This document shows, piece after piece, positions 17,452 through 27,170 of a stretch of 64,000 nt of DNA. This stretch comes from Flavobacterium sp. (lineage in GTDB: Bacteria > Bacteroidota > Bacteroidia > Flavobacteriales > Flavobacteriaceae). Position 1 is the first letter of the stretch; every line of letters begins with the position of its first letter. A program made the position numbers and the translations under genes. Under the pieces are notes generated by a model. It made no database searches. It saw nothing but the letters and a program-made list of their open reading frames with translations, and was not told the origin of the DNA. The stretch spans positions 1 through 64,000 of the forward strand of contig JALRGT010000014.1 in the NCBI GenBank assembly GCA_023259675.1, in the 5' to 3' direction.

Positions 17452-18657
17452 TTATATGTTTTCTTCTTTGAGTCTTTTTCTTTGTTGTAAAATGGTTTCC
17501 CTTTTCTTAGCCGTTATCATCAAACCAATCATCATAATAAGGGCGGTCAATAATACAACTTGAATAATAATAGATTCATTGATTAAAAAGATTCTTTGGG
17601 CAGGTGCTATGGAAAAAAACAACAAAATAGTTATAAGTCCCCTTGGAGCAACATATACCAGTGGAAAAACTAATGTGGAGGACATTCTTAATTGAATAAC
17701 TCGCATCGTAAAAATAAGCACAACAATTCCTACTGACCACGGTAATGTTTCCAAATTAATGATTTGACGTGTTTCCATCATATAACCAAATAGCAGAAAA
17801 AATAAGGCTCTAACCAAGAATGTGGCTTCTATAGTCAGTTCTTTGAATTTTAATACCTCTTTATTCAATAAATCAAGTCGAATTTTTTTCATCCAATCGT
17901 GATTTTTAAACTCATCCAAATTTCCAATTGTTAATCCAAATACCAGAATGAATATTAATGCCGGTAAATGAAATATTTTAGAAAGTTCATAGATTAAAAT
18001 CACCAATAAAATGATTGGTACAAATTTAATATGATGGTCAATTTTGTTTAAAAGAAAAGAAAGTAAAACGGTAGCTAAAACAGAAATGATAATGATAAAT
18101 AATATCTGCAAAATAAATTCTCCAAAAGTATCAAATCCAAATCCGTCGTTAAGAGCAATAAAATTGAAAAAAATTACACCAAAAATATCCGACAAACTAC
18201 TTTCATAAATGATGAATTCCCTTTGTGCATAGGAGAGAAGTCGAACGCTGGGTATTGCTATAGCACTACTGATGACACAAAACGGGATGGCGTTTGTTAA
18301 ACTGGTTTTAAAGGAGTAGCCACCAAAATACCAAATAAAAGTAGCTAATGTAAACGCTAATATGATTAAGGTGAGAAAGGCACCTAAGGATGTTTTTTTG
18401 ATAAGACCAATCTTGGTTTTATTGAGTTCGAGTTCCAGAGAACCTTCCAAAACAATAAGTATTAATCCCATTGTTCCTAAAACCGGTAGAACAGAAGTGA
18501 AATCAGGTAATTTTATATTTAAAAAAGTGGTAGACTCTCTAACCGTCCATCCCAAAAGCAATAACAATATCACGGAAGGGATTTTTGTTCTAGATGCTGT
18601 AAGATCAAACAAATAGGCCATTAAAAGCAAAAGACAAAGAGGTATTAATATTGCCAT
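17452..18657 (-). CDS. Cation/proton antiporter (CPA superfamily)
   Basis: A 401-residue membrane protein with about 12 hydrophobic segments. The signature region ESSLSDIFGVIFF (near residue 155) contains the acidic residues that CPA exchangers use for ion and proton binding, and YVAPRGLITILLF near residue 340 fits the same family. It exchanges Na+ or K+ for protons across the inner membrane. There is no C-terminal TrkA domain. It stands alone; the ion cannot be told. Confidence 0.85.
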   Translation of the reverse strand: MAILIPLCLLLLMAYLFDLTASRTKIPSVILLLLLGWTVRESTTFLNIKLPDFTSVLPVLGTMGLILIVLEGSLELELNKTKIGLIKKTSLGAFLTLIILAFTLATFIWYFGGYSFKTSLTNAIPFCVISSAIAIPSVRLLSYAQREFIIYESSLSDIFGVIFFNFIALNDGFGFDTFGEFILQILFIIIISVLATVLLSFLLNKIDHHIKFVPIILLVILIYELSKIFHLPALIFILVFGLTIGNLDEFKNHDWMKKIRLDLLNKEVLKFKELTIEATFLVRALFFLLFGYMMETRQIINLETLPWSVGIVVLIFTMRVIQLRMSSTLVFPLVYVAPRGLITILLFFSIAPAQRIFLINESIIIQVVLLTALIMMIGLMITAKKRETILQQRKRLKEENI

Positions 18658-18806
18658 ATGAATTATTTTATGATATTCTATTCTTAAAATTTGATAGATT
18701 CAAAACGTAATATACTACTTTTTGTGGAATCAATTTTAAATTTTATATCAATAAAAAAAATATTTGGGTTTGCTTATTTTGTGTTTTTTGAATATTTGGG
18801 ACAAAA

Positions 18807-18840
18807 AAAACGGGCTTAAAGAAGTCTTTAAAATGCCCAG
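18807..18840 (-). terminator. Terminator after GH130 fragment
   Basis: GGGC/GCCC plus TTAAAG/CTTTAA stems (18812-18838) with a 3-base bulge; on the minus strand it is followed by an eight-T run. It closes the mla operon transcript. Confidence 0.75.
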
Positions 18841-18844
18841 TATG

Positions 18845-19150
18845 TTATTCATAAGCGGTATAGGTTAGGTAATAGGTGTCTTCGATTTTTACAATTCTGG
18901 GATCTTCCACTCCTTGTTTTTCATAGTCAAAGTCTCGAACGATTATTGGTCTATCCATCCTTTCGACTATTTTCATGGGAACGTTTAATTTAGCATAACC
19001 TATTGTTGAAAAATTACCTTCTTCGGTAGCTCTATAAAAAATAGGTACGGTATTCCCCTCTTGATATACTCCTGGGTTTAGCACCCCGGCATTCTCAAAT
19101 TTTAAAGACATAGGACTTAGTACTATTCCTAATTTTTCTACAATAATCAT
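18845..19150 (-). pseudogene. Truncated GH130-type glycosidase/phosphorylase N-terminus
   Basis: The 101-residue product matches only the first third of the GH130 five-bladed propeller: FENAGVLNP, then FYRATEEGN, then GVEDPRI with the conserved Asp, and YYLTYTAYE, after which a stop codon occurs. Intact GH130 enzymes have about 300-350 residues. The reading frame is intact from its ATG and is followed directly by a terminator, so the deletion is clean. It lies 32 bases after mlaD on the same strand. It may be a decayed gene or a small protein kept for another use. Confidence 0.65.
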
Positions 19151-19182
19151 GGATTAAATATTTTATAATCATTCAGACTGTT

Positions 19183-20160
19183 TTATTTTGGCGTATTTTT
19201 CTTTTGTTCTCTTTCCAGTTTTCTAAAATAACCGCGAAATAAGAAATTATGTTTCATCGCCTCTAAATTTTCATTCAGACGATAACTGGCTTCATTAACG
19301 TTTGTCATCGTAGAATCAATTTGCTTGACTAATTTTGGATCGTTTGCGAGGTAGTTCAGGGTTCCTTTGCCCTCTTTGACATTCAAGATGGTTTGGTTTA
19401 AATTAATTATGACTTTATTGATTTCTTCGCTGGTTTGGGTAATGTTTTCAACCGTTGTCCGTAGGTTTTTCGCAACATTCGAGTCATTAATGACTCCAAT
19501 CACATTATTTTTATTGTTTAAAGAAGAAATAATTTTATTTAAATTAGAAACAGATTCTGAAGTTCCTTTACTGGTGATTTTTAAATAATGCAAGGTTTCT
19601 TTGATATCGCCTGCTAAATCTGCATTGTTTAATAACAATCCCATGGTGCCTTTTCCTTCATTAATTTGATTGGTGATTTTAAGTAAGTTCTCTGTTAATT
19701 GAGCCGCATTATTATTGGTTTTACTCAAAGTGTTCAAGAGTTCATCGGTACTGACACGATTTAAGGATTCTATCACATCTCCGGGTTCTACAGGTCGCTT
19801 TAATCCTTTTCCGGGTAAAATGTTTATAATCATACTTCCTACGAGACCATCCGATCCAATACTTGCCACAGCATCTTTTTTAATATGTTTGAAAATAGTT
19901 TTATCAATAATCATATCCACTTTTATACTGGTATCATTAACCATTTCAATGCCCAAAACGGTTCCTACATTTACACCGGAATAACGTACATTATTGCCTA
20001 TTTGTAAACCGTTTACATTATTAAAAATAGTTTCCAGATGACTGGTTTTTCCAAATAGTTTTTGCTTATCGCCAATGAAATAGATCGCTACGACAAAAAT
20101 GATTAGCCCGATGATGACAAAGAAACCTAGTTTTATTTTTTGTGCTGATGTTTTTTCCAT
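19183..20160 (-). CDS. mlaD: MCE-domain lipid transport protein (MlaD-like)
   Basis: The start at ATG 20160 (MEKTSAQKIKLG) is chosen over an in-frame start at 20247 inside mlaF; 325 residues. One N-terminal membrane helix (LGFFVIIGLIIFVVAIYF) is followed by the MCE domain (about residues 40-120, NVNGLQIGNNVRYSGVNVG and GSMIINILPGKGL) and a long helical C-terminal part that would form the periplasmic tube. With MlaE and MlaF it forms an ABC system that moves phospholipids between inner and outer membranes. It is 7 bases behind mlaF. Confidence 0.9.
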   Translation of the reverse strand: MEKTSAQKIKLGFFVIIGLIIFVVAIYFIGDKQKLFGKTSHLETIFNNVNGLQIGNNVRYSGVNVGTVLGIEMVNDTSIKVDMIIDKTIFKHIKKDAVASIGSDGLVGSMIINILPGKGLKRPVEPGDVIESLNRVSTDELLNTLSKTNNNAAQLTENLLKITNQINEGKGTMGLLLNNADLAGDIKETLHYLKITSKGTSESVSNLNKIISSLNNKNNVIGVINDSNVAKNLRTTVENITQTSEEINKVIINLNQTILNVKEGKGTLNYLANDPKLVKQIDSTMTNVNEASYRLNENLEAMKHNFLFRGYFRKLEREQKKNTPK

Positions 20161-20167
20161 GTGACTA

Positions 20168-20920
20168 TTATTTAAAGAAAGCTTGTATTTTGGGGTCTTT
20201 TTTTGTTGATATCTCTTCGAAGGTTCCTTCAGCATAATTGATTCCATCTACCAATAAAATCATTCTGTTTGAAATCACTCTTGCACAATCTACATCATGT
20301 GTTATGATAATTGCAGAGGTGTTGTATTTTTGTTGAATGGATTTCATTAAAAGTAAAATTTCTTTTGCTGTTATGGGATCTAATCCCGTTGTGGGTTCAT
20401 CATAAAGAATAATTTTGGGTTGTAAGATTAAGGTTCTGGCCAATGCAATTCTGCGCTTCATTCCGCCGGAAAGTTCCGCTGGCATCAAGTCTATGGTATG
20501 TGCCAATCCAACATTTTCAAGGGCTTCCATTACCAAAGGAGTGGTGTCTTTCAGCACTCCGAATTTTTTAGTATGTCGCCTCAGTGGAAATTCTAAATTT
20601 TCACGAACAGTCATAGAATCATATAAAGCACTCCCTTGAAACAGAAAGCCAATTTCTGTCCGAAGTTCATCTAGCGTTCTCCGGTTTAGTTCGCCAATTT
20701 TTTCTCCCATTACTTCTATAGTGCCACTGTCAGGATATTCTAAGCCAATCAGACATTTTATCATTACCGATTTTCCGGAACCAGATTTTCCCATGATAAC
20801 CAAATTTTCCCCTTCGTATAAAACCATATTAAAACCGTTTAAGACATGATTGTCCCCATAGCTTTTTCTCAATTCTTTAATTTCTATAATCGGTTTTTTA
20901 TTTTGGGTTTCGGTTTTCAT
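20168..20920 (-). CDS. mlaF: Lipid-transport ABC ATPase (MlaF-like)
   Basis: A 250-residue ATP-binding subunit with Walker A (GKSGSGKSV), Q-loop (FLFQGSALYD), the MCE-type signature LSGGMKRR, Walker B (IILYDEPTTGLD) and the switch His (ITHD). The ELSGGM variant of the signature is typical of Mla-type transporters. It lies between the permease and MCE genes with gaps of 6 and 7 bases. Confidence 0.93.
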   Translation of the reverse strand: MKTETQNKKPIIEIKELRKSYGDNHVLNGFNMVLYEGENLVIMGKSGSGKSVMIKCLIGLEYPDSGTIEVMGEKIGELNRRTLDELRTEIGFLFQGSALYDSMTVRENLEFPLRRHTKKFGVLKDTTPLVMEALENVGLAHTIDLMPAELSGGMKRRIALARTLILQPKIILYDEPTTGLDPITAKEILLLMKSIQQKYNTSAIIITHDVDCARVISNRMILLVDGINYAEGTFEEISTKKDPKIQAFFK

Positions 20921-20926
20921 AATGGT

Positions 20927-21709
20927 TTACAAATCATAAAAAATATCAGTTATAAATACGGCTATAAAATCTATGATAAAGAGCAGCATTGAGGTGAAAA
21001 CTACGGCTGTATTTGCAGCAATACCAACACCAGCGGTACCTTTATTACAATAATATCCTTTAAAACAACCCACTAATCCTATGGCAAAACCAAAAAAGAA
21101 TGTTTTTATGGTTGCCGGAATGATGTCTCCAAATTCCAAGGCCTCGAAGACTTGGTTGAAATACAATAAGAAAGAAACATGACCTTTGATATTTTCCACC
21201 AAAAAAGAGCCAAATAAAGAAATGGCATCTCCAAAAAAGACCAATATTGGAAGCATAAAAGTAGTTGCCATGATTCGGGTAACTACTAGGTATTTAAAAG
21301 GGTTGGTTCCCGAAACTTCCATGGCATCAATTTGTTCGGTTACTCGCATCGAACCTAACTCGGCTCCAATTCCGGAACCTATACGTCCCGCACAAATCAA
21401 TGCTGTTATTATGGGGCCAATTTCTCTAATAATAGAAATACTAACCATCGAGGGCATCCAGGAAACAGCACCAAATTCTAATAGGGTAGGACGGGATTGT
21501 AAAGTAAAAACCAATCCAATGATAAATCCGGTTACACCCACAAGCAATAAAGAACGATTCCCCATGTTGTAACATTGGCGAATAAACTCTTTAAATTCCC
21601 AAGGGCGGCTTAAAACTTCTTTGAAAAATCGACTGGCAAAATAAGAAAGCTCGCCTATTTCAAGTAAAAAAGATTTAAATATTTCGATTATTTTAAAAAT
21701 ACTATTCAT
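20927..21709 (-). CDS. mlaE: Lipid-transport ABC permease (MlaE-like)
   Basis: I place the start at ATG 21709 (MNSIFKIIEIF), two codons inside a TTG-initiated frame; 260 residues. Five to six membrane segments and the family motif IREIGPIITALICAGRIGSG with ELGSMRVTEQIDAMEV identify the MlaE permease that sits in the inner membrane and hands phospholipids to MlaD. It is the first gene of the three-gene operon and has a candidate promoter upstream. Confidence 0.93.
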   Translation of the reverse strand: MNSIFKIIEIFKSFLLEIGELSYFASRFFKEVLSRPWEFKEFIRQCYNMGNRSLLLVGVTGFIIGLVFTLQSRPTLLEFGAVSWMPSMVSISIIREIGPIITALICAGRIGSGIGAELGSMRVTEQIDAMEVSGTNPFKYLVVTRIMATTFMLPILVFFGDAISLFGSFLVENIKGHVSFLLYFNQVFEALEFGDIIPATIKTFFFGFAIGLVGCFKGYYCNKGTAGVGIAANTAVVFTSMLLFIIDFIAVFITDIFYDL

Positions 21710-21747
21710 AAGCAATATGATAATAATTTTTAACAGGAAACCATACT

Positions 21748-21777
21748 CAAATATACGATTATTATGCTGATTTTCAG
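21748..21777 (-). promoter_or_regulatory. Promoter for mlaEFD operon
   Basis: A perfect -7 element on the minus strand, TATATTTG (21755-21748), lies 38 bases before the mlaE ATG; a CTG/TTG-like -33 element follows about 19 bases upstream (21777-21775). Confidence 0.45.
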
Positions 21778-21832
21778 CTGTGTTATAGGCGTTTTGTGAT
21801 TGTTTAAGGGAATAAACGATTCAAAATAAAGT

Positions 21833-22699
21833 TTAGGAAAGTAATAAATGACTAATGTCAATTTTATTGCTTTCATGTAATATTGTATTACAGGTTACTA
21901 CATCCTGCACTCCGGATTTTTTAATTTCCTCAAAAACATTTTCAGTAAATAAGGCATGAATTCCAATGCAAATGGCAGGTTTCATTTTTAGTTCTTTCAA
22001 ATGTTTGGCGGTTTCAATTAGGGTTCTTCCAGTTGAAATAATATCATCCACGATTACGGGAGTGTGATTTTTATAGTGCGCTACATTTGGAATAGAAACA
22101 GAAACATCAAAGTCACTATGGCGCAGTTTCGATAATATTTCAAAAGGAGCATTTGCGTTTCCGGCTATTTCTTGAACCCATTGTTGACTTTCACTGTCGG
22201 GACCAATTAAAACCGGATTTTCAACATTATTTTTGATATATTCAGCGATAGGGATTGTCGCGTGTTTAACCTGAGTTGGAATCGCATAAATTTCAGATAA
22301 AGATTTTCTTCTGTGCAAATGGGGATCTACGGTTATTAGACAATCTATAAAACTGGATAGAAATTCCGCAAAATAGGTCGAAGTGATCGCCTCACCTGAA
22401 TTAAAGACTTTGTCCTGTCTCATATAGGCCAGATATGGCGCGATGAGACAAATGCTTTTGGCACCTAAATCTTGGGCTGTTTTAGACAAAAAATATAATG
22501 GAAATAGTTTGGAATCCGGATGATTCAAACTACAGACCAACATTACTTTTTTATTCCTTACATCAGACAATATACGAACATAGGTTTCACCATCCGGGAA
22601 TTGTCTAATTTCAACCACTCCTTTTTCTGCTTTTTCTTTTTGGATAAGAATCGAGCAAATTTTTTCGTTTCCGGGTAAAGCAAAATAGATTTTGTCCAT
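21833..22699 (-). CDS. Ribose-phosphate pyrophosphokinase (PRPP synthetase)
   Basis: A 288-residue phosphoribosyltransferase-fold protein. The substrate motif VDPHLHRRKS, the flexible-loop pair in SKLRHSDFD and the PRPP-binding loop IVDDIISTGRTL are present. It is shorter than the usual bacterial Prs (about 315) and closer to archaeal-like forms. It follows the AMP phosphorylase gene by 6 bases. Together they suggest recycling of nucleotide ribose into PRPP: the phosphorylase releases ribose 1,5-bisphosphate, and this enzyme makes PRPP from a ribose phosphate. That coupling is inferred from position only. It may be a second Prs besides a housekeeping copy elsewhere. Confidence 0.85.
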   Translation of the reverse strand: MDKIYFALPGNEKICSILIQKEKAEKGVVEIRQFPDGETYVRILSDVRNKKVMLVCSLNHPDSKLFPLYFLSKTAQDLGAKSICLIAPYLAYMRQDKVFNSGEAITSTYFAEFLSSFIDCLITVDPHLHRRKSLSEIYAIPTQVKHATIPIAEYIKNNVENPVLIGPDSESQQWVQEIAGNANAPFEILSKLRHSDFDVSVSIPNVAHYKNHTPVIVDDIISTGRTLIETAKHLKELKMKPAICIGIHALFTENVFEEIKKSGVQDVVTCNTILHESNKIDISHLLLS

Positions 22700-22705
22700 G
22701 GTGTT

Positions 22706-24208
22706 TTAGTGTATTAAAATAATATCGTGCTCAGAATGAAGATATTCTAAGGCATATTTTAATTCTCCATTGGTTTCTGAATAAACAGTGAAAAGGAGGT
22801 CCCCTTTTTTTACCCTTGTGAATAAGGGGGTTAGAAGTAAAACTCCAGCTTTGGGATCCTGTGGAGCTCCGGCCAGTTTCGCTATTTTGGCCAGTTTTCG
22901 ATTGTCTATTTCAATTACCACTCCTTCTTTTTTCGCCAGTATTTCCTGTTTGTATGGGGCAAATGAAGGTTCTTTTATACCGCCTTGGGCCTTACAGATT
23001 GCTAAGAATTTTTCATAGGCCTTACCAGAGGAAAGAATTTTTTCAGCCAATTCAATTCCGTTTTTTTGGTTTGAATCATTGGCCAAATCAATAATTTTAC
23101 CGGCAATAAGGATTGATTTGTTTCTTAGATCCAGTGGTGCATTTATTTCATTGCGTAGAACGCTCAACACATCCATTCCTTCAAGGGAGGGTCCTATTCC
23201 TCTTCCTACGGGTTGTGAACCATCCGTAAAAAGTACTTTTATTTTAATGCCCATGGCTTTGGCAACAACTTTAAAGTAATATTCTAATTTTTGGGCGTCT
23301 TCTTCTGTTCTTACTTTAGCTGTTTTTCCAATCGGAATGTCAATAACTACATGGGTGGAACCGGCAGCCAACTTTTTTGATAAAACCGAAGCAATCATTT
23401 GCCCTTCACTGTCCACATCCAAAGCTCTTTCGATTCGGATTAAGATATCATCTGCGGGACTTAGTTTTATGGAACCGCCCCACACAAAGCAACCCTTTTC
23501 TTGTTCGACAACTTTTTGAATTTGGTTGATATCAAGATTTACTTCTGTTAATGTTTCTACAGAATCTGCTGTTCCTGCCGGAGAAGTTATGGCTCGGGAG
23601 GAGGTTTTGGGAATCGTAAGTCCATATTCTGCTACGATCGAAACCACAATGGGCGTTGTTCTATTGCCGGGAAGTCCACCTACACAATGTTTGTCAACGA
23701 CAATTTGCTTGTTCCAAGAGAGTTTTTGTCCCGACTGAACCATGGCTTTGGTGAGTCCGATGATTTCATTTATGTCGAGATTGTCACCTCCGCAGGCAGT
23801 AATGAATGCCGCAATTTCAATATTAGAGTATTGCCCTTTTACAATGTCGTTTATTATGTTTTGCAGCGCTTCATAATTCAGTTTCTTGCCGTACATTTTA
23901 GATCGTATACTTCGCATGGAAGTTACCGGTTGCACATGGGCAAAACTAATTTCGTCACCTTCTTCGGCATTCAGATTTTCCCAGGCACTGTCTGAAAGTC
24001 CGGCATCTCCATCGCCCAAAATCCCATTTGTAATTATATAAAGTGTTGCAATTATTGATTTTCCTTTTACGGTGACCAAAATTCTGTTATGCGCCTCAAA
24101 TCCCTCCGATTTGCAGATGTGACAATCTTTGCGCATAAATACGACATGTTCTTTTTGGGTGTCAATGCCAAGATAAACCAGTTTTAGCGTGTTAAATGTA
24201 ATTTTCAT
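22706..24208 (-). CDS. Thymidine phosphorylase-family protein, archaeal AMP phosphorylase type
   Basis: Start at ATG 24208; a GTG codon lies one codon upstream. The 500-residue length includes the N-terminal domain of about 80 residues found in archaeal AMP phosphorylases but not in ordinary thymidine phosphorylase. The core has VVDKHCVGGLPGNRTTPIV (phosphate and substrate loop), KTSSRAITSPAGTADSVE, and the C-terminal alpha/beta part with GAPQDPKAGV. AMP phosphorylase converts AMP and phosphate into adenine and ribose 1,5-bisphosphate. No RuBisCO or ribose-1,5-bisphosphate isomerase gene is visible here; instead a PRPP synthetase follows. Confidence 0.85.
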   Translation of the reverse strand: MKITFNTLKLVYLGIDTQKEHVVFMRKDCHICKSEGFEAHNRILVTVKGKSIIATLYIITNGILGDGDAGLSDSAWENLNAEEGDEISFAHVQPVTSMRSIRSKMYGKKLNYEALQNIINDIVKGQYSNIEIAAFITACGGDNLDINEIIGLTKAMVQSGQKLSWNKQIVVDKHCVGGLPGNRTTPIVVSIVAEYGLTIPKTSSRAITSPAGTADSVETLTEVNLDINQIQKVVEQEKGCFVWGGSIKLSPADDILIRIERALDVDSEGQMIASVLSKKLAAGSTHVVIDIPIGKTAKVRTEEDAQKLEYYFKVVAKAMGIKIKVLFTDGSQPVGRGIGPSLEGMDVLSVLRNEINAPLDLRNKSILIAGKIIDLANDSNQKNGIELAEKILSSGKAYEKFLAICKAQGGIKEPSFAPYKQEILAKKEGVVIEIDNRKLAKIAKLAGAPQDPKAGVLLLTPLFTRVKKGDLLFTVYSETNGELKYALEYLHSEHDIILIH

Positions 24209-24352
24209 CACAGTTTCGTTTAAAATGTAAATAAAATTAGTGTGTCAACTCCCTTTAACCTTTTTGCTAATGGAAATATAAATTAGCGATTTTGGATATA
24301 AATGAGAAATTCAATTCAAATACAATTGGTATTATTGGAAAATAAAGATCTC

Positions 24353-24646
24353 TCAATTTTCATACAATCGCAATCGGTTTCTAACAGTATGAATCTCTTT
24401 TTTAAGCGCGTCAATTTTTTGTAATAAATTGAAAACCACATCAATTCCTTCAATGTTCACTTCTAAATCCTGATGCATTCGAATCATTTTTTCAATTTCA
24501 TAAATAGAATCTTGATGTACATATTGCAATTCTTCAATGGTTTGGATTTCAATCAATCCAATCGTGTTCAGGTTGTTGAAAAAAGACAGCTCTACTTTAT
24601 AATGAGTGCATAAAGTGTTTACGGGGATAAAATTTTCGATGCTCAT
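24353..24646 (-). CDS. cbpM: Chaperone modulator CbpM-like protein
   Basis: A 97-residue MerR-like helix protein with the opening [16 protein letters not shown] and a C-terminal coiled coil ([19 protein letters not shown]). CbpM binds the J domain of CbpA and inhibits it. The gene overlaps the end of the DnaJ-type gene by 4 bases, which supports the pairing. Confidence 0.85.
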   Translation of the reverse strand: MSIENFIPVNTLCTHYKVELSFFNNLNTIGLIEIQTIEELQYVHQDSIYEIEKMIRMHQDLEVNIEGIDVVFNLLQKIDALKKEIHTVRNRLRLYEN

Positions 24647-25554
24647 GATGTTCTTAGCTTAGCAAGTTCAGTAAATAATTCCTTTTCTTTTTCGGATAGG
24701 TTTTTTGGGATTTGGATATTGTAGGTAATGTATAAATCACCAAATTCCCCTTCTTTTTTATATACCGGAAATCCTTTTCCTTTTAGTTTTACTTTGGTTC
24801 CGTTTTGTGTTCCGGGAGCCACTTTTAGTTTTACTTTTCCGTCAAATGTTGTCACTGTTGTCTCTCCGCCCAATATGGCGGTATATAAATTTAAATCAGC
24901 AGTAGTATATAAATTTTCTTTATCTCGCTTGAAATGAGTATGGTTAGTTATGGCAAAAGTGATATACAAATCTCCTTTTGGTCCGCCGCCGGCACCTTCA
25001 CCACCATGTCCCGTTATTTTTATGACCTGACCGTTTTCTACACCGGCAGGGATGGTCAATCGGATGTTTTTTCCATTTACGGTTAAAGTACGTTTGTGGG
25101 TGGTGAAAACGTCTTTTAAATCAAGATGTAATTCGGCATTAAAATCGGAGCCTTTAAATTGTGTTCTGCCGCGACCGCCACCTCTTGTAGATCGCCCACC
25201 AAACATCGATTCAAAAAAGTCGGAGTAATCACCACCGGAAGCGTAATTTCCAAAATCTCCATAACTGGTTTGTTGGCCACTGCGTTGGTATTGCCGTTGT
25301 TGCTGTTTGGCTTTCTCATATTCTTCGGCATGTTGCCAGTTTTCTCCATATTCGTCATACTTTTTACGGTTTTCGGCATGGCTCAGAACTTCATTGGCCT
25401 CATTGATTTCTTTAAATTTCCTTTCCGCTTCCTTGTCATTCGGATTCAAGTCGGGATGATGCTTGCGTGCTAATTTACGATACGCCTTTTTTATCTCGGC
25501 TTCGGTTGCTTTTTTATCCACTCCCAACACTTTGTAATAGTCTATAAATGCCAT
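24643..25554 (-). CDS. cbpA: DnaJ-type co-chaperone CbpA
   Basis: I use ATG 25554 ([12 protein letters not shown]) over an in-frame start at 25572, because it gives the standard J-domain N-terminus; 303 residues. The J domain holds the HPD motif ([10 protein letters not shown]), followed by a Gly/Phe/Gln-rich linker and the C-terminal beta domains ([17 protein letters not shown], then [15 protein letters not shown]). There is no zinc-finger domain, which marks the CbpA rather than DnaJ type. It stimulates DnaK ATPase and is paired with its modulator. Confidence 0.92.
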   Translation of the reverse strand: MAFIDYYKVLGVDKKATEAEIKKAYRKLARKHHPDLNPNDKEAERKFKEINEANEVLSHAENRKKYDEYGENWQHAEEYEKAKQQQRQYQRSGQQTSYGDFGNYASGGDYSDFFESMFGGRSTRGGGRGRTQFKGSDFNAELHLDLKDVFTTHKRTLTVNGKNIRLTIPAGVENGQVIKITGHGGEGAGGGPKGDLYITFAITNHTHFKRDKENLYTTADLNLYTAILGGETTVTTFDGKVKLKVAPGTQNGTKVKLKGKGFPVYKKEGEFGDLYITYNIQIPKNLSEKEKELFTELAKLRTS

Positions 25555-25869
25555 GGTCCGATGTTTTTGCAATTTGTATTTAGCGACTGGTTTTTGAAGT
25601 TACCCTTTAGCATAATCTGCCAAATCTATAAAGTCAATGATTTATTGACTCTCTCAAATTTAAGGATTTTTTAGGTTAAAAGATAGGATTAAGCCGTTTT
25701 ATTTCAGTGGATTGTAAATGTTGGAGTAGGTAAATATTGGAAGGATTTGAAAAAAGGAAGGCATTCAAATTTAAAGAGGTAAAAGAAGAATAACCTCGTT
25801 CAAAAGGCATTGAACTAAGAGTAGAAGTAATTTTATTGGATGTTTTTTTTAAAAAATTACGTCTGAAAT
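25555..25869. other. Intergenic region without recognisable gene
   Basis: AT-rich spacer between the cbpA start and the end of the MFS gene. I see no coding frame of note and no exact promoter match; only a weak 5-base hairpin (GAGGT/ACCTC near 25779-25800). Confidence 0.5.
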
Positions 25870-27054
25870 TTAGTTGGTAGATTCAGATTGTTTATAGTTG
25901 CGTAATGCAATCAATCCTAGTATGGGACCGATGGCCAAGAGGGAATAAATATTGGTTGAATCGGTTGTGTTTTTGATGCCGTTAATTAATTGGATGCTGA
26001 TTATTGTTATTGAAAAACCAATGCAATTCACAATGGTTATGGCTGTTCCTTTAATTTCGGTATTGGCATTTTGAACGACCAGAGTAGAGAAAAGGGGAGA
26101 GTCGGCAATAACGGTGATACCCCAAAAAAGCAAAAAGGCAATAAATAGATATTCTGATTCAGTTAAAAATAAAAAGGGAGAGACAAGACAGCAAAAACAA
26201 GATAAAGTTAATGCTATCGAAGCGGTTTTTTTGACACCTATTTTTTGTGAAACATAACCTCCCAGTACACAGGACAATCCTCCAATGGCGATAATTAAAA
26301 ATGACCAAACCGGAATATTAAATCCTACGTGTGGATGCAATGCGCTATAGGTTTTTAGCATGACAGGGACAAATGCCCAAAAGGCATACAACTCCCACAT
26401 ATGACCAAAATAACCAAAAGCCGCCGATCTTAAGTTCCGATTTTTAAATACTTGAAAAAAAGCAGAAAGATCTACCTGTTGACTTGGTTTTCGATAAGGC
26501 CCATCAGGAACCAATACAAACATCATTATGCCACCCAAAACAGCCAAGGAAGAAGTCGTCAAAATTACATATTCCCAAGGGAACGTTTCCGTAATTCCTT
26601 TCAATAGATGGGGAAGGGCAGTGCCCAGCACTAATGCACCAACCAAAAAACCAAGGGCTTTACCAAGACCTTTTGTATAATAGTCTGCCGCTATTTTCAT
26701 CCCAATCGGATATATTCCCGCCAGAAAAAATCCTGTAAAGAAACGAAGTGCAAGTATAGTGGTTAAACTGTTGCCGTCCCATATTACAGCAGCATTAAAT
26801 AAGGCTCCGAGTAAGGCATTGGTCATGTAAATTTTAGAAGGCGAATAGCGGTCGGCAATCATTAAAATAGCAAAGAGGAGTGTACCCATTATAAAACCGA
26901 ATTGAACCGCTGAGGTTAAATGACCTAAAGCACTACTTTGAAGATTAAAATTTTTTACAAGATCACTCATCACCCCGTTTCCGGCAAACCAAAGGGAAGT
27001 GCAACAGAATTGTGATAGTACAATTACCGGTAATACTAATGCCGCTTTTTTCAT
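25870..27054 (-). CDS. MFS transporter
   Basis: A 394-residue protein with 12 hydrophobic segments and the MFS loop motif between helices 2 and 3 replaced by ADRYSPSKIYM. The ends of helices 4-5 (GFFLAGIYPIGMKIAADYY) fit sugar and organic-acid carriers of this superfamily. It is 116 bases downstream of the acid-sugar kinase gene and on the same strand, so it could be the last gene of that operon, exporting or importing an intermediate. The substrate is not deducible. Confidence 0.82.
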   Translation of the reverse strand: MKKAALVLPVIVLSQFCCTSLWFAGNGVMSDLVKNFNLQSSALGHLTSAVQFGFIMGTLLFAILMIADRYSPSKIYMTNALLGALFNAAVIWDGNSLTTILALRFFTGFFLAGIYPIGMKIAADYYTKGLGKALGFLVGALVLGTALPHLLKGITETFPWEYVILTTSSLAVLGGIMMFVLVPDGPYRKPSQQVDLSAFFQVFKNRNLRSAAFGYFGHMWELYAFWAFVPVMLKTYSALHPHVGFNIPVWSFLIIAIGGLSCVLGGYVSQKIGVKKTASIALTLSCFCCLVSPFLFLTESEYLFIAFLLFWGITVIADSPLFSTLVVQNANTEIKGTAITIVNCIGFSITIISIQLINGIKNTTDSTNIYSLLAIGPILGLIALRNYKQSESTN

Positions 27055-27170
27055 CTTTGAGATGTTATTTTTAAAATATGTTTTAGGATGAATGGTAAAG
27101 TAAATATAGCCGATTTTATCGAAAAATAAACTTTTAATACTTGAGTTGTATTTGTTTACTTTGCGGGTAA

